Shown: positions 17,026 to 25,975 of the stretch, piece after piece
Layout: each line of letters starts with the position of its first letter
Numbering within the stretch: position 1 is the first letter of the stretch
Source: Aquimarina aggregata
GTDB taxonomy: Bacteria > Bacteroidota > Bacteroidia > Flavobacteriales > Flavobacteriaceae
DNA length: 64,000 nucleotides
Direction of reading: 5' to 3'
Assembly (NCBI RefSeq): GCF_001632745.1
Contig: NZ_LQRT01000046.1
Coordinates: 124,001-188,000, forward strand
Translations under genes and position numbers: made by a program
The notes under the pieces: generated by a model
What the model saw: only the letters and a program-made list of their open reading frames with translations
Database searches by the model: none
What the model was told of the DNA's origin: nothing

Positions 17026-18843
17026 ATGAGTACAGAAACTACAAACAAAGATATTCTTAGAGGAGGACAATTCCTTGTTAAAGAAACTAAAGCTGAAGAT
17101 GTATTTACTCCAGAGGATTTCTCTGAAGAACAGAAAATGATGCGTGACAGTACCAAAGAATTTGTAGACCGCGAACTTTGGGCACATTGGGAAAAATTTG
17201 AATCAAAAGATTATGCCTATACAGAAGCATGTATGAAAAAAGCCGGTGAGCTTGGATTACTTGGTGTTTCTGTTCCAGAAGCATATGATGGATTGGGAAT
17301 GGGATTCGTATCTACGATGTTAGTTTGTGATTATATTTCTGGTGCAACAGGATCATTTAGTACCGCTTTTGGAGCACATACCGGTATTGGTACAATGCCT
17401 ATCTCACTATATGGAAACGAAGAACAAAAGAAAAAGTATGTTTCTAAATTAGCTACTGGTGAATGGATGGGATCATACTGTTTAACAGAACCAGGAGCTG
17501 GATCAGATGCCAATTCTGGTAAAACAAAGGCTGTTTTATCAGATGATGGTAAACATTATTTGATTTCTGGTCAAAAAATGTGGATTTCAAATGCTGGATT
17601 CTGTAATGTTATGATCGTATTCGCTAGAATCGAAGACGACAAAAATATTACTGGGTTTATCGTAGAGTATGATCCAGAAAATGCAAATGGAATTACTTTA
17701 GGTGAAGAAGAAAAGAAATTAGGTATTCACTCATCCTCTACTCGTCAAGTGTTTTTTAGTGACACTAAGGTACCTGTAGAAAATATGTTATCTGAAAGAG
17801 GTAACGGGTTTAAAATCGCCATGAATGCATTAAACGTTGGGCGTATCAAATTAGCAGCTGCTTGTTTGGATGCACAGCGTAGAGTAATTGGTGAAGCTAC
17901 AAAATATGCAAACGAGCGTATCCAGTTTAAAACACCTATTATGAACTTTGGCGCTATCAAAGCTAAAATTGCTGAGATGGCTACAAACACTTATGCTGAT
18001 GAATCTGCATCCTATAGAGCTGCAAAAAATATAGAAGATAGAATTGCTATCCGTCAAGCGGAAGGAAACTCTCATCAAGAGGCAGAGCTTAAAGGAGTTG
18101 AAGAATATGCAATTGAGTGCTCTATACTTAAAGTAGCTGTTTCTGAAGACGTTCAGAGTACGGCTGATGAAGGTTTACAAATTTTTGGTGGAATGGGATT
18201 CTCTGCTGATACTCCTATGGAATCTGCTTGGAGAGATGCTCGTATTTCTCGTATCTATGAAGGGACGAATGAAATCAACCGAATGCTTGCTGTTGGAATG
18301 TTAGTGAAGAAGGCCATGAAAGGTCATGTAGATCTTCTTGGACCTGCTATGAAAGTAGCCGATGAATTAACTGGAATTCCTTCTTTTGATGTACCAGATT
18401 ATTCTGCTTTACTTTCTGAAGAAAAAGAAATCCTTGCTAAACTTAAAAAAGTATTTTTAATGGTTGCTGGTTCTGCAGTACAAAAATTCGGACCTAAATT
18501 GGAAGAACACCAGCAATTACTTATGGCTGCATCTGATATTTTGATCGAGATTTACATGGCAGAATCTGCAATTCTTAGAACTGAGAAAAACGCTAAACGT
18601 TTCGGTGAAGATTCTCAAGAGGTTCAGGTTGCAATGACACAATTATATTTATATAATGCCGTAGATATCGCTATCAAAAAAGGTAAAGAAGCTATAGTTT
18701 CTTTTGCTGAAGGAGATGAACAAAGAATGATGCTTATGGGACTTAAGCGTTTTACTAAATATACAAACCAGCCTAATGTAGTTGCATTAAGAACTAAAAT
18801 AGCTGATAAAATTGCCGAAGAAAACGGGTATTTTCTTGGGTAG
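17026..18843 (+). CDS. fadE: Acyl-CoA dehydrogenase with C-terminal extension
   Basis: A 605-residue FAD enzyme that makes the first double bond in beta-oxidation. Signature 1 is YCLTEPGAGSDANSG, the flavin/substrate region is MWISNAGFCNVMIVFA, signature 2 is QIFGGMGFSADTPMESAWRD, and the catalytic Glu is in ISRIYEGTNEINRM. About 180 residues follow the core, as in very-long-chain acyl-CoA dehydrogenases and Bacillus FadE. It is the last gene of the operon, and two hairpins follow. Confidence 0.95.
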   Translation: MSTETTNKDILRGGQFLVKETKAEDVFTPEDFSEEQKMMRDSTKEFVDRELWAHWEKFESKDYAYTEACMKKAGELGLLGVSVPEAYDGLGMGFVSTMLVCDYISGATGSFSTAFGAHTGIGTMPISLYGNEEQKKKYVSKLATGEWMGSYCLTEPGAGSDANSGKTKAVLSDDGKHYLISGQKMWISNAGFCNVMIVFARIEDDKNITGFIVEYDPENANGITLGEEEKKLGIHSSSTRQVFFSDTKVPVENMLSERGNGFKIAMNALNVGRIKLAAACLDAQRRVIGEATKYANERIQFKTPIMNFGAIKAKIAEMATNTYADESASYRAAKNIEDRIAIRQAEGNSHQEAELKGVEEYAIECSILKVAVSEDVQSTADEGLQIFGGMGFSADTPMESAWRDARISRIYEGTNEINRMLAVGMLVKKAMKGHVDLLGPAMKVADELTGIPSFDVPDYSALLSEEKEILAKLKKVFLMVAGSAVQKFGPKLEEHQQLLMAASDILIEIYMAESAILRTEKNAKRFGEDSQEVQVAMTQLYLYNAVDIAIKKGKEAIVSFAEGDEQRMMLMGLKRFTKYTNQPNVVALRTKIADKIAEENGYFLG

Positions 18844-19249
18844 TATGAGTACGCCCTCCCTATGGCTTTAAACTAGGGAGTTGTTTAATTTTGATTTAAA
18901 AAACCGCTATTTCTAACGAAATAGCGGTTTTTTCTTTTTACATAGTAATAGCATCAAAAAAATAAAATAATTACATCAATAAAGTATAGCTTCTACTAAA
19001 AATCAAATTAGTATGCTACAAATTCTCATACAAACAAAACGAATACTAAAGGAGTCCCTGATTTCATAAATGTAATATTTACATTTATAAGCTTGTAAAA
19101 TTAGACTTGGCAAAATCAATAAGGCTAATCATATTACAGCATACCTTATACATTATTTAAACACAAGTTAATCAAAGTATTATCTATCTTTTAAAAGTTT
19201 AAATATAGACAGATAATATCTTCCCAATCATATAAAACTTAACTAAACT
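18844..19249 (+). other. 406-base gene-free stretch between fadE and the lyase-like gene
   Basis: Holds two consecutive hairpins at the fadE end and, at the other end, AT-rich DNA with a -7-like TATCTTTT at 19185-19192 (one mismatch to TAnnTTTG). I see no small gene or RNA signature in the middle. Confidence 0.5.
18856..18933 (+). terminator. Tandem terminators after fadE
   Basis: The first hairpin is CTCCCTA (18856-18862) with TAGGGAG (18874-18880), followed by a T-rich stretch. The second is a 16-base-pair stem (18898-18913 with 18918-18933), core ACCGCTATTTC, with a 4-base loop and a T-run. Together they should stop read-through from the fad operon. Confidence 0.85.
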
Positions 19250-22200
19250 ATGAAAACTCTAAAACCAATTTTCTGTGTCGTACTACTTTTATTGGGACTA
19301 CTAAAAAGTTATTCCCAAGAACACCCTTTTCTTATCGTCAAAGAAAACCAATACCCTGCATTAAGAGCAAAATGGAAAACCAACAAAAGACCCTTTAAAC
19401 CTATGAAGGATAGAGCTTTTGAACGATGGAACAATGCTTATGAAAATAATAATTTTGGATCCATGAGCACTGCTTTAAATTATAATATTTTGGCATACAT
19501 TCTTGAAGAAAACACTTCGAACAGAATAAAGTATAAAAATAGAATGTTCGAGATTTTAAAAGCCTGGGAAAGAGGTACTGATTTCTTGAGTGGCAACCAT
19601 GGTAGGTTTACAGGTGGAGCAAGTATGCAATTTAATGCTATTGTTGCTCTAGATATTATTTATAATGATTTAACGTCTTCTCAAAGAATTGCTGCCGAAA
19701 AAGGAATTATTAAAGCAAATAATTTTTATAAAAATAACAGCTCTTCTTGGACTTTGGTTGATTACGGTATAAAATTGGTTTATGCAATATTTAAAAAAGA
19801 TGCAAAAGAAATAGCCAAATGGAAAGGAAAATATGACAATTATTTATTTGATAAGTCTATGATGAATGATGGTTCTTGGGGGCAATCTTCAGGATATGTG
19901 TTTGCAAGAATGCACGGAGATCGGTTAGCAAAAAACTTTCCCATAGATATATTGCATTTTACTGGTCAAGGCAACTATTATAACGATTCAAGACTTAAAG
20001 CACTTTTTGAATGGTCTAATACATTTGCTGTAACTCCATCAGGTAGTACTACAAAATTCGGTGATACAGGTCACAATAGTTTTAGACTTAATAAAAGTAC
20101 AAACTGGTACTTTGCCGAAAAATATGGCGCTACTAATGGAGGCATGGCTAGATGGAATATGGGGCCCAATAACTATCCCCCATCATATGTACATTCAAAT
20201 TATTTAATATATATTTTAAAAAGTGTGAACCCTCCTACTCCTGTAATGCCTGTTTCTAAACTAAGAGAACACTCTGGTGCAGCACTTTGGGACAAAACTA
20301 ATTCTAGAGAAGCTTTGCAAGGTGTATTACATTGCTTAAAAAGAGACAATCCTTCTGTAAATCAATTCGGGCATACACTAGAAGAATCAAATACTTTTGA
20401 TCTTTCAGGGTACGGGCAACATATGATCATGAATTCTGGAGTAAATTATGTAGGTTTAAATGGTCAAGGCGGTAATTACCCTGGTTATGCTCCTGATAAT
20501 GGTCGTTGGAGTAGAGCTATTCTTCATAATACCGTTTTAATTGGAAATAAAACCAAACATGATCAAAGAGATGGAAATGGTCTGATCGATGGGCTTGTTG
20601 GTGGAAATATCGAATTTGGGACCACCGATGCAGGTCTTGCTATAAAAAATGGCACCCATAAAAGAACCTTAAGTCTTATACACCCAATAGTAGGTAAGTC
20701 TAATGGATATTTTGTAATTTATGATGAAGTGAAACCTACTAAATCTTCGGATAAGGTAACCATTAACTTTCAAGTAAATACCAAAAGAGGGGGTACAAAT
20801 ACTATTAAAACTAATCAAGAATATGTAGCACCCATTACGGCTGCAGTATATAAGGATTTTAACAGTCATGATACTACCGAAAAAGTAAACTTGTTTTTTG
20901 CTTCTAGTCCACAAGTTGCCATTGTAGACTCTTACAAAGGAGGGTTTGATATTACCGATGTGAAATCTGATAATGTAAGAGCACAATACAATACTGGGGC
21001 TGATGGTTTTGTAAGAGCCACAACAATTGTCTTCCCAGAAGATAAAACGCATAAAAAACCTCCTATATCTAAAATTTCAAATGTAAATTATAGCGGAGCA
21101 ATTGTCTCGCATAGTACTAATTTCAAAGATTACTATATTGGTGCAAGCCCTAGCAAAACAAATACATATAGTAATATATCATTTAAAGCTAATACTACTT
21201 TCTTTAGAAAAGAATCGGGTAAGACTACAAAATTTTCTTCTACTAATGGAACTAGTTTTAGAGATACCCAAGGTGTAGACTATGGATACCAGGCCTCTCA
21301 ACAGGTTAGTATTGTCTTAGAAAATAATTCAGGTCATATTTATGCAAGAAAGAACTCAAACGTTACTTTTTACAAACAAAACATTACTGGTGTCAAAATA
21401 AATGGAACTAACACTACTATTATTTCTTCTGCTTCAAATGCAGTTACCATCACCATACCAACCGGAAGACATAAAATAGAATTAATTATTAATGGAACTC
21501 CTCCGGTTATCACACCAAGACCTGCGGCTAATTTAGCAAATGGAGATTATTTTATCGAAAATCCTACCGGAGGGGCTAGAATCAAAAATACTAATGGTGC
21601 AAGTATTTCTGTTACTAATGGTTCTGGAGATGATGTTAAGTGGACCTTTACTAAAATTAATGGTAGTAACAGCAACTATACCTTGAAAAATGTACAAACA
21701 GGAAGATATTTAGAAGTACCATATGGGGCTTGTAACGCAGGAGACAATACTCAAAATCCTAATGTTAATTTAGGTACCTACACGCAAGTCGTTGCGGATC
21801 ACTTGAGATGGAATATTACTAAAGTTGGAAATGATTATTTCTTACAACCGCTACATTGTGAAAAGGTAGCGGATAGAAATAATGGAAAAAAGATGCACCT
21901 TTGGCCTTATCAAGCAGGCAATAAAAACCAAAACTGGAAAATTGTTAGTGTCAACAAACCTATTAACAAACCACCAACACTATCATTCTTAAGACCAACT
22001 TCGACTGCCTTTGAAGTTGGTGATAATCTTACCGTAGAAGCTAAGGCAAATGATGTAGATGGATTGATTTCTAAAGTAGAATTATTCTTTGATGGAAATA
22101 TTGTTAGAAAAAGTCCACAATCTAATACTCATATTTGGTGGAGTAAATATGATGCCTTAATGACTAATTTAGAACAAGGGAGTCACACTTTGAAAATTGT

Positions 22201-23197
22201 TGCTAACGACGACTTAGGGGCCACCACAGAAGTATTTAAGACAATATTTGTTGGAAATACTACAAACTGTAGTTGGATCAAACAATCTGGTAAAGCAAAT
22301 GATATTGGAGCCAATGGATCACATGTATATCTTATCGGCACCAATGGTTACTTGTACAGATCTAATGGAAATGGTGAGTGGATTAATACAGATAGATCTA
22401 AAAAGTTAAAACGTCTTGATGTGTCTCCAAATGGTGATGTATGGGCAATTGGAGAAGATAACAAACTGTGGCAATATAAATATCCTAATGGGCCTTGGTT
22501 AGATAAAAATGGAACTGGTATTGATATTGGCGTAGGAAATAATGTATACTACATTTTGGGCTTAGATAACAGAATTAGAAAATATACTGGAAATGGAACT
22601 TATGCTACGTTAAGTAATGGTACCGGAAAAAGAATCGACATTGATGGTAATGGCAACCCTTGGATAGTAGGCATGAATAACGGACTCTACAAATGGAATG
22701 GGAGTAGCTGGAATAGAAAGGGGTCCCTAACAATCTTAGATGTTGGAATAAAACCTAATGGAGATCAAGTGATGGTAACAAGTACGGATCAAAAAGTATA
22801 TCTGTATTTAGACAATGGAGTATTTACAGAGTTACCAGGCAAAGCGACACAGATTACAACAAATTCTGATCATATCTCCTGGATCATAAACAATAACAAT
22901 GATATTTATAAACAAAATTGTGATTCTAATATTGACCCCAATAAAGATATAGACATCACAAATACTATTACCATTTATCCCAATCCGGTACATGATAATG
23001 GTTTCACAATTTATCTTGGAGACTTTGGAGTGTCTAGAATTAGTATTTTAGACGCTCAAGGTAAAGTAATTTACAAAACACAAACCGACAAGAAAAGTAT
23101 AGAAATAGAGCACGCATTATTAAAAAATAGTGGATTGTTTTTTGTCAAAGTCGTACAAAACAAACAATTGCTTGTAAAGAAAATATTGCTTAAATAA
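19250..23197 (+). CDS. T9SS-secreted heparinase II/III-like polysaccharide lyase with lectin and tectonin domains
   Basis: A 1315-residue modular secreted protein. It has a signal peptide (1-22), then an alpha-toroid (about 28-325) and a beta-sandwich domain (about 340-600) with the SRAILHNTVLI motif. HNTV is typical of the heparinase II/III and alginate exolyase group, which cleave uronic-acid polymers by beta-elimination. Next come a ricin/trefoil-like module (about 755-900), an Ig-like domain (about 905-1000), five tectonin-type propeller repeats (about 1005-1225; GSHVYLIGTNGYLYR, NGDVWAIGEDNKLWQ, GNPWIVGMNNGLYKW), and a T9SS type A tail (about 1240-1315, IYPNPVHDNGF). The substrate is unknown. 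It is monocistronic with a strong terminator, and the GH16 gene follows. Confidence 0.8.
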   Translation: MKTLKPIFCVVLLLLGLLKSYSQEHPFLIVKENQYPALRAKWKTNKRPFKPMKDRAFERWNNAYENNNFGSMSTALNYNILAYILEENTSNRIKYKNRMFEILKAWERGTDFLSGNHGRFTGGASMQFNAIVALDIIYNDLTSSQRIAAEKGIIKANNFYKNNSSSWTLVDYGIKLVYAIFKKDAKEIAKWKGKYDNYLFDKSMMNDGSWGQSSGYVFARMHGDRLAKNFPIDILHFTGQGNYYNDSRLKALFEWSNTFAVTPSGSTTKFGDTGHNSFRLNKSTNWYFAEKYGATNGGMARWNMGPNNYPPSYVHSNYLIYILKSVNPPTPVMPVSKLREHSGAALWDKTNSREALQGVLHCLKRDNPSVNQFGHTLEESNTFDLSGYGQHMIMNSGVNYVGLNGQGGNYPGYAPDNGRWSRAILHNTVLIGNKTKHDQRDGNGLIDGLVGGNIEFGTTDAGLAIKNGTHKRTLSLIHPIVGKSNGYFVIYDEVKPTKSSDKVTINFQVNTKRGGTNTIKTNQEYVAPITAAVYKDFNSHDTTEKVNLFFASSPQVAIVDSYKGGFDITDVKSDNVRAQYNTGADGFVRATTIVFPEDKTHKKPPISKISNVNYSGAIVSHSTNFKDYYIGASPSKTNTYSNISFKANTTFFRKESGKTTKFSSTNGTSFRDTQGVDYGYQASQQVSIVLENNSGHIYARKNSNVTFYKQNITGVKINGTNTTIISSASNAVTITIPTGRHKIELIINGTPPVITPRPAANLANGDYFIENPTGGARIKNTNGASISVTNGSGDDVKWTFTKINGSNSNYTLKNVQTGRYLEVPYGACNAGDNTQNPNVNLGTYTQVVADHLRWNITKVGNDYFLQPLHCEKVADRNNGKKMHLWPYQAGNKNQNWKIVSVNKPINKPPTLSFLRPTSTAFEVGDNLTVEAKANDVDGLISKVELFFDGNIVRKSPQSNTHIWWSKYDALMTNLEQGSHTLKIVANDDLGATTEVFKTIFVGNTTNCSWIKQSGKANDIGANGSHVYLIGTNGYLYRSNGNGEWINTDRSKKLKRLDVSPNGDVWAIGEDNKLWQYKYPNGPWLDKNGTGIDIGVGNNVYYILGLDNRIRKYTGNGTYATLSNGTGKRIDIDGNGNPWIVGMNNGLYKWNGSSWNRKGSLTILDVGIKPNGDQVMVTSTDQKVYLYLDNGVFTELPGKATQITTNSDHISWIINNNNDIYKQNCDSNIDPNKDIDITNTITIYPNPVHDNGFTIYLGDFGVSRISILDAQGKVIYKTQTDKKSIEIEHALLKNSGLFFVKVVQNKQLLVKKILLK

Positions 23198-23243
23198 ACC
23201 TTCTTGATAATACAGAAGTTTTAGAAAAATTTTGACAAGCAAA

Positions 23244-23283
23244 AAACCGTCTTTTTATAATATAAGAAGACGGTTTCTTTTTA
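23244..23283 (+). terminator. Terminator after the lyase-like gene
   Basis: AAACCGTCTT (23244-23253) pairs with AAGACGGTTT (23267-23276), then CTTTTT. The same arm sequence is reused in the terminator after the GH16 gene at 25114. Confidence 0.85.
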
Positions 23284-23449
23284 CCGATACCTCATTAAAA
23301 TATACTAAAACAGAGTTATCTTTCTATACATTTAATGACTTAAACCCTATAAAAACTACAAATTCTTTATTCGACTAGACTTTTTATAGACATTTTAAAA
23401 TTTAAAGTTTTTGAGCAACTACAAATAAAAACAAATTCATAATTTAAAA

Positions 23450-23476
23450 TTGGTAAAATTGGTAAAATAGGTAACT
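23450..23476 (+). repeat. Short 9-base tandem repeat in the GH16 leader
   Basis: TTGGTAAAA is repeated twice, then comes a variant, TAGGTAACT. It lies 60 bases before the GH16 start codon, in the presumed promoter or leader. It could be a small regulatory repeat or chance in AT-rich DNA. Confidence 0.4.
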
Positions 23477-23536
23477 CCAAATATGTATTAAATCTAAACA
23501 CCTATTAATTACTAAACTCACCTAAACTTACTAATT

Positions 23537-25072
23537 ATGAAAAACAAACTTATCGTTACTATTGGAATTTCTCTAATATGTACCTTCACATTTGCACAAC
23601 CTACTCCTCCTTCTGGAAAAAAATGGGTAAAAGTTGCTAGTTTATCAGATGAATTTAATACTACTTTCGACACAAACAAATGGTCAAAAGTTTTATGGGA
23701 TTATCCAAACACTCCCACTAAAATGGTTGCACAAAACTCAGGAGTATCCAATGGAAATTTATGGATTAAAGCCACCTTAGATAATAATTCTCAAAGATGG
23801 TTTCAAAGTTCTAGAGTTCAATCTAAAGCTCAAATAAAATACCCCATGTATACCGAGTCTAGGATTATAACCGCGCATTTATCTGCATACAATACATTTT
23901 GGTTAAATAACGGAGATATAAACAATAGAGATGAAATAGATGTTATCGAAAATAACTCAAGACCAAGTTGTGGATGTCAGCCTAATTTTCCTTGGCAAAT
24001 GAACTCTCAATATTTTCAAGTTATTAATGGAGACACTAAAAGAGCTCATGGAAATTTTGATAACAGAAACCTATCTAATACTAATCCAAAAAAAGGGGTT
24101 CGATGGAACGAGCAATATCACACTGTAGGTGTCTGGTGGAAAGATGCTAAAAATATTCAATTCTACTTAGACGGAGAACCTGCAGGTAAAGTAGTTTCTG
24201 CCAGAGATTTTACAAGAAATTTAAATCTTATTTGGGACTTATGGACAGATGATGAAAATTTTCTTGGTGGTGTAGCTGTTAAAAGCCATCTAAATGATAA
24301 TAGTATCAATACCATGAAAGTTGACTGGGTACACACCTATAAATTAGAAAACACCTCTGGAGGGGGTGGTAATGATGATTCTTATGTTATTAAATCGGTA
24401 AAATCAAATAAATGGATCTCTCCTATTAATGACACTTCAAGTAATGGAGGTAAAATCGTTAATCATCAAAATGAAAATGGAGACGCTAGATTATGGAAAT
24501 TTGTAAATGCAGGTAATGACTATGTGGAAATTAAAAATATTAAATCTGGAAGATGTATAGCAGTTCCAGCAGGCAATACAGACAATGGTATTAAGCTGGT
24601 TCAATGGGATTGCAAAGGGTATCAAGATCAACATTGGAAGAGAGTAGATCGTGGAAACGGGCAATTCGCCTTCCAAAATAGAAAAACAGGAAAATGTATC
24701 GACCTAACAGGAGGAAATACGTCGCACAATACAGAATTTCAACAATGGGATTGTGGTACTTCTAATCAAAATCAACGTTTTTGGATTTTGAGTCCTGGTA
24801 AATTAACCTCTGATGATATTGGGTTCGATTCGTCAGGATTTGCTTCTTTAGGTTCATTTACATATCCAAACCCCACGCGCAAAGAGTTAAATATTCCCAA
24901 ATTACCTAAAGGTACACATATTTTACAAGTAATAGATATGTACGGACAAGTACTCCTAACGCATAAAGTTAAATCAGGTGGTGATGATGTTGTACTTAAT
25001 GTTGATGGTTTATCTCCTGGCATGTATACCCTTTTGATAAACAATAAACCTCTTAAGTTCGTAAAAGAATAA
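23537..25072 (+). CDS. T9SS-secreted GH16 glycoside hydrolase with ricin-type module
   Basis: A 511-residue secreted enzyme: signal peptide 1-20, GH16 jelly-roll about 27-271, ricin-B lectin about 277-420, T9SS tail about 435-511. The GH16 catalytic motif ExDxxE is seen as E133-I-D135-V-I-E138 (RDEIDVIENN), with the nucleophile and acid/base Glu both present. The entry WVKVASLSDEFN and the fold order resemble marine agarase/porphyranase-type GH16 more than laminarinase, but this needs a subfamily comparison. The ricin part has canonical QxW repeats (QDQHWKRV, QNQRFWIL) and should bind galactose-type sugars or other glycans. It has its own terminator. Confidence 0.88.
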   Translation: MKNKLIVTIGISLICTFTFAQPTPPSGKKWVKVASLSDEFNTTFDTNKWSKVLWDYPNTPTKMVAQNSGVSNGNLWIKATLDNNSQRWFQSSRVQSKAQIKYPMYTESRIITAHLSAYNTFWLNNGDINNRDEIDVIENNSRPSCGCQPNFPWQMNSQYFQVINGDTKRAHGNFDNRNLSNTNPKKGVRWNEQYHTVGVWWKDAKNIQFYLDGEPAGKVVSARDFTRNLNLIWDLWTDDENFLGGVAVKSHLNDNSINTMKVDWVHTYKLENTSGGGGNDDSYVIKSVKSNKWISPINDTSSNGGKIVNHQNENGDARLWKFVNAGNDYVEIKNIKSGRCIAVPAGNTDNGIKLVQWDCKGYQDQHWKRVDRGNGQFAFQNRKTGKCIDLTGGNTSHNTEFQQWDCGTSNQNQRFWILSPGKLTSDDIGFDSSGFASLGSFTYPNPTRKELNIPKLPKGTHILQVIDMYGQVLLTHKVKSGGDDVVLNVDGLSPGMYTLLINNKPLKFVKE

Positions 25073-25113
25073 AATGATTATATAATCGCAAAGAAAGTTG
25101 TTTGATTAAATTT

Positions 25114-25150
25114 AGAAACCGTCTTTTGACATAGCAAATAGACGGTTTCT
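25114..25150 (+). terminator. Terminator after GH16 gene
   Basis: AGAAACCGTCT (25114-25124) pairs with AGACGGTTTCT (25140-25150) over a 15-base loop. It lies between the GH16 gene and the convergent lipoprotein gene and could serve both. Confidence 0.8.
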
Positions 25151-25174
25151 TACTATTTTCTGAAAATGATTCAA

Positions 25175-25975
25175 TTAACCTCTACATCCTCTGATTACTC
25201 CAAACAAATAATCATCTGCAGCTTCTCTATATTCATCTCCGCAATTACGATCAATAGGATTTGTACTTCCGCCTAACACTCTGCCACATTGATCATGATC
25301 TAAACAATCCTTTGTCCATGCACTAGCGATTGTAAATACTCCCGGACATCCTGAACCACATCTTCCTAAACAACGATCTCCGTTCACCAATTTACGATCT
25401 CTGTAATTTCTTCCACTTGCATCATCATATTCTGCCGTAACAAAAGTATTTTTTCTTATACAAGTAATACCCTCATTTCTACTTTTTAAATTAGTATTGG
25501 ATGATTTTGAAGCTTTCACTTTTAATTTTGAGTATTTGTAACCATTAGGAGATTTAGCCCAATACTCAAGTAAACGCAACAGCGTATACTCTGTCATAGT
25601 AAAGTTATCAACTGATTTCTCTTTGAATAAAAAAAGAGAAATCTCTTCACCAAGTTTTAACAAGATTTTTTTCTGATCAAATGTTAAAACAGCATTCTTT
25701 CCATCAAAATCAATAGTCTCATTATCATAAGCTATTGCTGCATTAAGTACATGATCATCTATTTGCACTTCAACAACAAAATACAACTCACCCTTAGAAG
25801 ATACTTTATACGAAACATTATGTCCTTCGATAATTGTTTTTCCTTTAAACAAATCTTCTTGTTGCATTTCTAATCCAATAACCTCTGAACCCTGATCAGT
25901 ATCAGGATCACTACAACCAATTAATAACGTTGATAACAAAATAAACAGCAGTCCAAATTTCAATTCAATTTTCAT
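25175..25975 (-). CDS. Lipoprotein with phospholipase A2-like C-terminal domain
   Basis: A 266-residue lipoprotein. I chose the ATG at 25975, not the one at 26017, because it opens directly into the signal MKIELKFGLLFILLSTLLIGC with a good lipobox (LIGC). The middle part is not recognised. The last 100 residues are Cys-rich: GRCGSGCPG followed by DCLDHDQC and NCGDEY. This resembles the calcium loop (CGxxG), the CCxxHDxC active-site helix with its His-Asp pair, and the second helix of secreted phospholipase A2. I infer a membrane-anchored lipase-like or toxin-like protein; the first Cys of the CC pair is not conserved as a pair. A 23-base element upstream is shared with the M28 peptidase gene. 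Confidence 0.6.
   Translation of the reverse strand: MKIELKFGLLFILLSTLLIGCSDPDTDQGSEVIGLEMQQEDLFKGKTIIEGHNVSYKVSSKGELYFVVEVQIDDHVLNAAIAYDNETIDFDGKNAVLTFDQKKILLKLGEEISLFLFKEKSVDNFTMTEYTLLRLLEYWAKSPNGYKYSKLKVKASKSSNTNLKSRNEGITCIRKNTFVTAEYDDASGRNYRDRKLVNGDRCLGRCGSGCPGVFTIASAWTKDCLDHDQCGRVLGGSTNPIDRNCGDEYREAADDYLFGVIRGCRG

Larger units (their letters stand above)
23198..23536 (+). other. 339-base gene-free stretch before the GH16 gene
   Basis: Contains the terminator of the lyase-like gene and, near 23450-23476, a short 9-base tandem repeat. I see no exact TAnnTTTG promoter and no small gene. Confidence 0.5.

Noticed and set aside
20669..21052. Minus-strand 127-residue open frame inside the lyase-like gene
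   Set aside because: It is a shadow of a strongly supported gene, with no export signal or domain.
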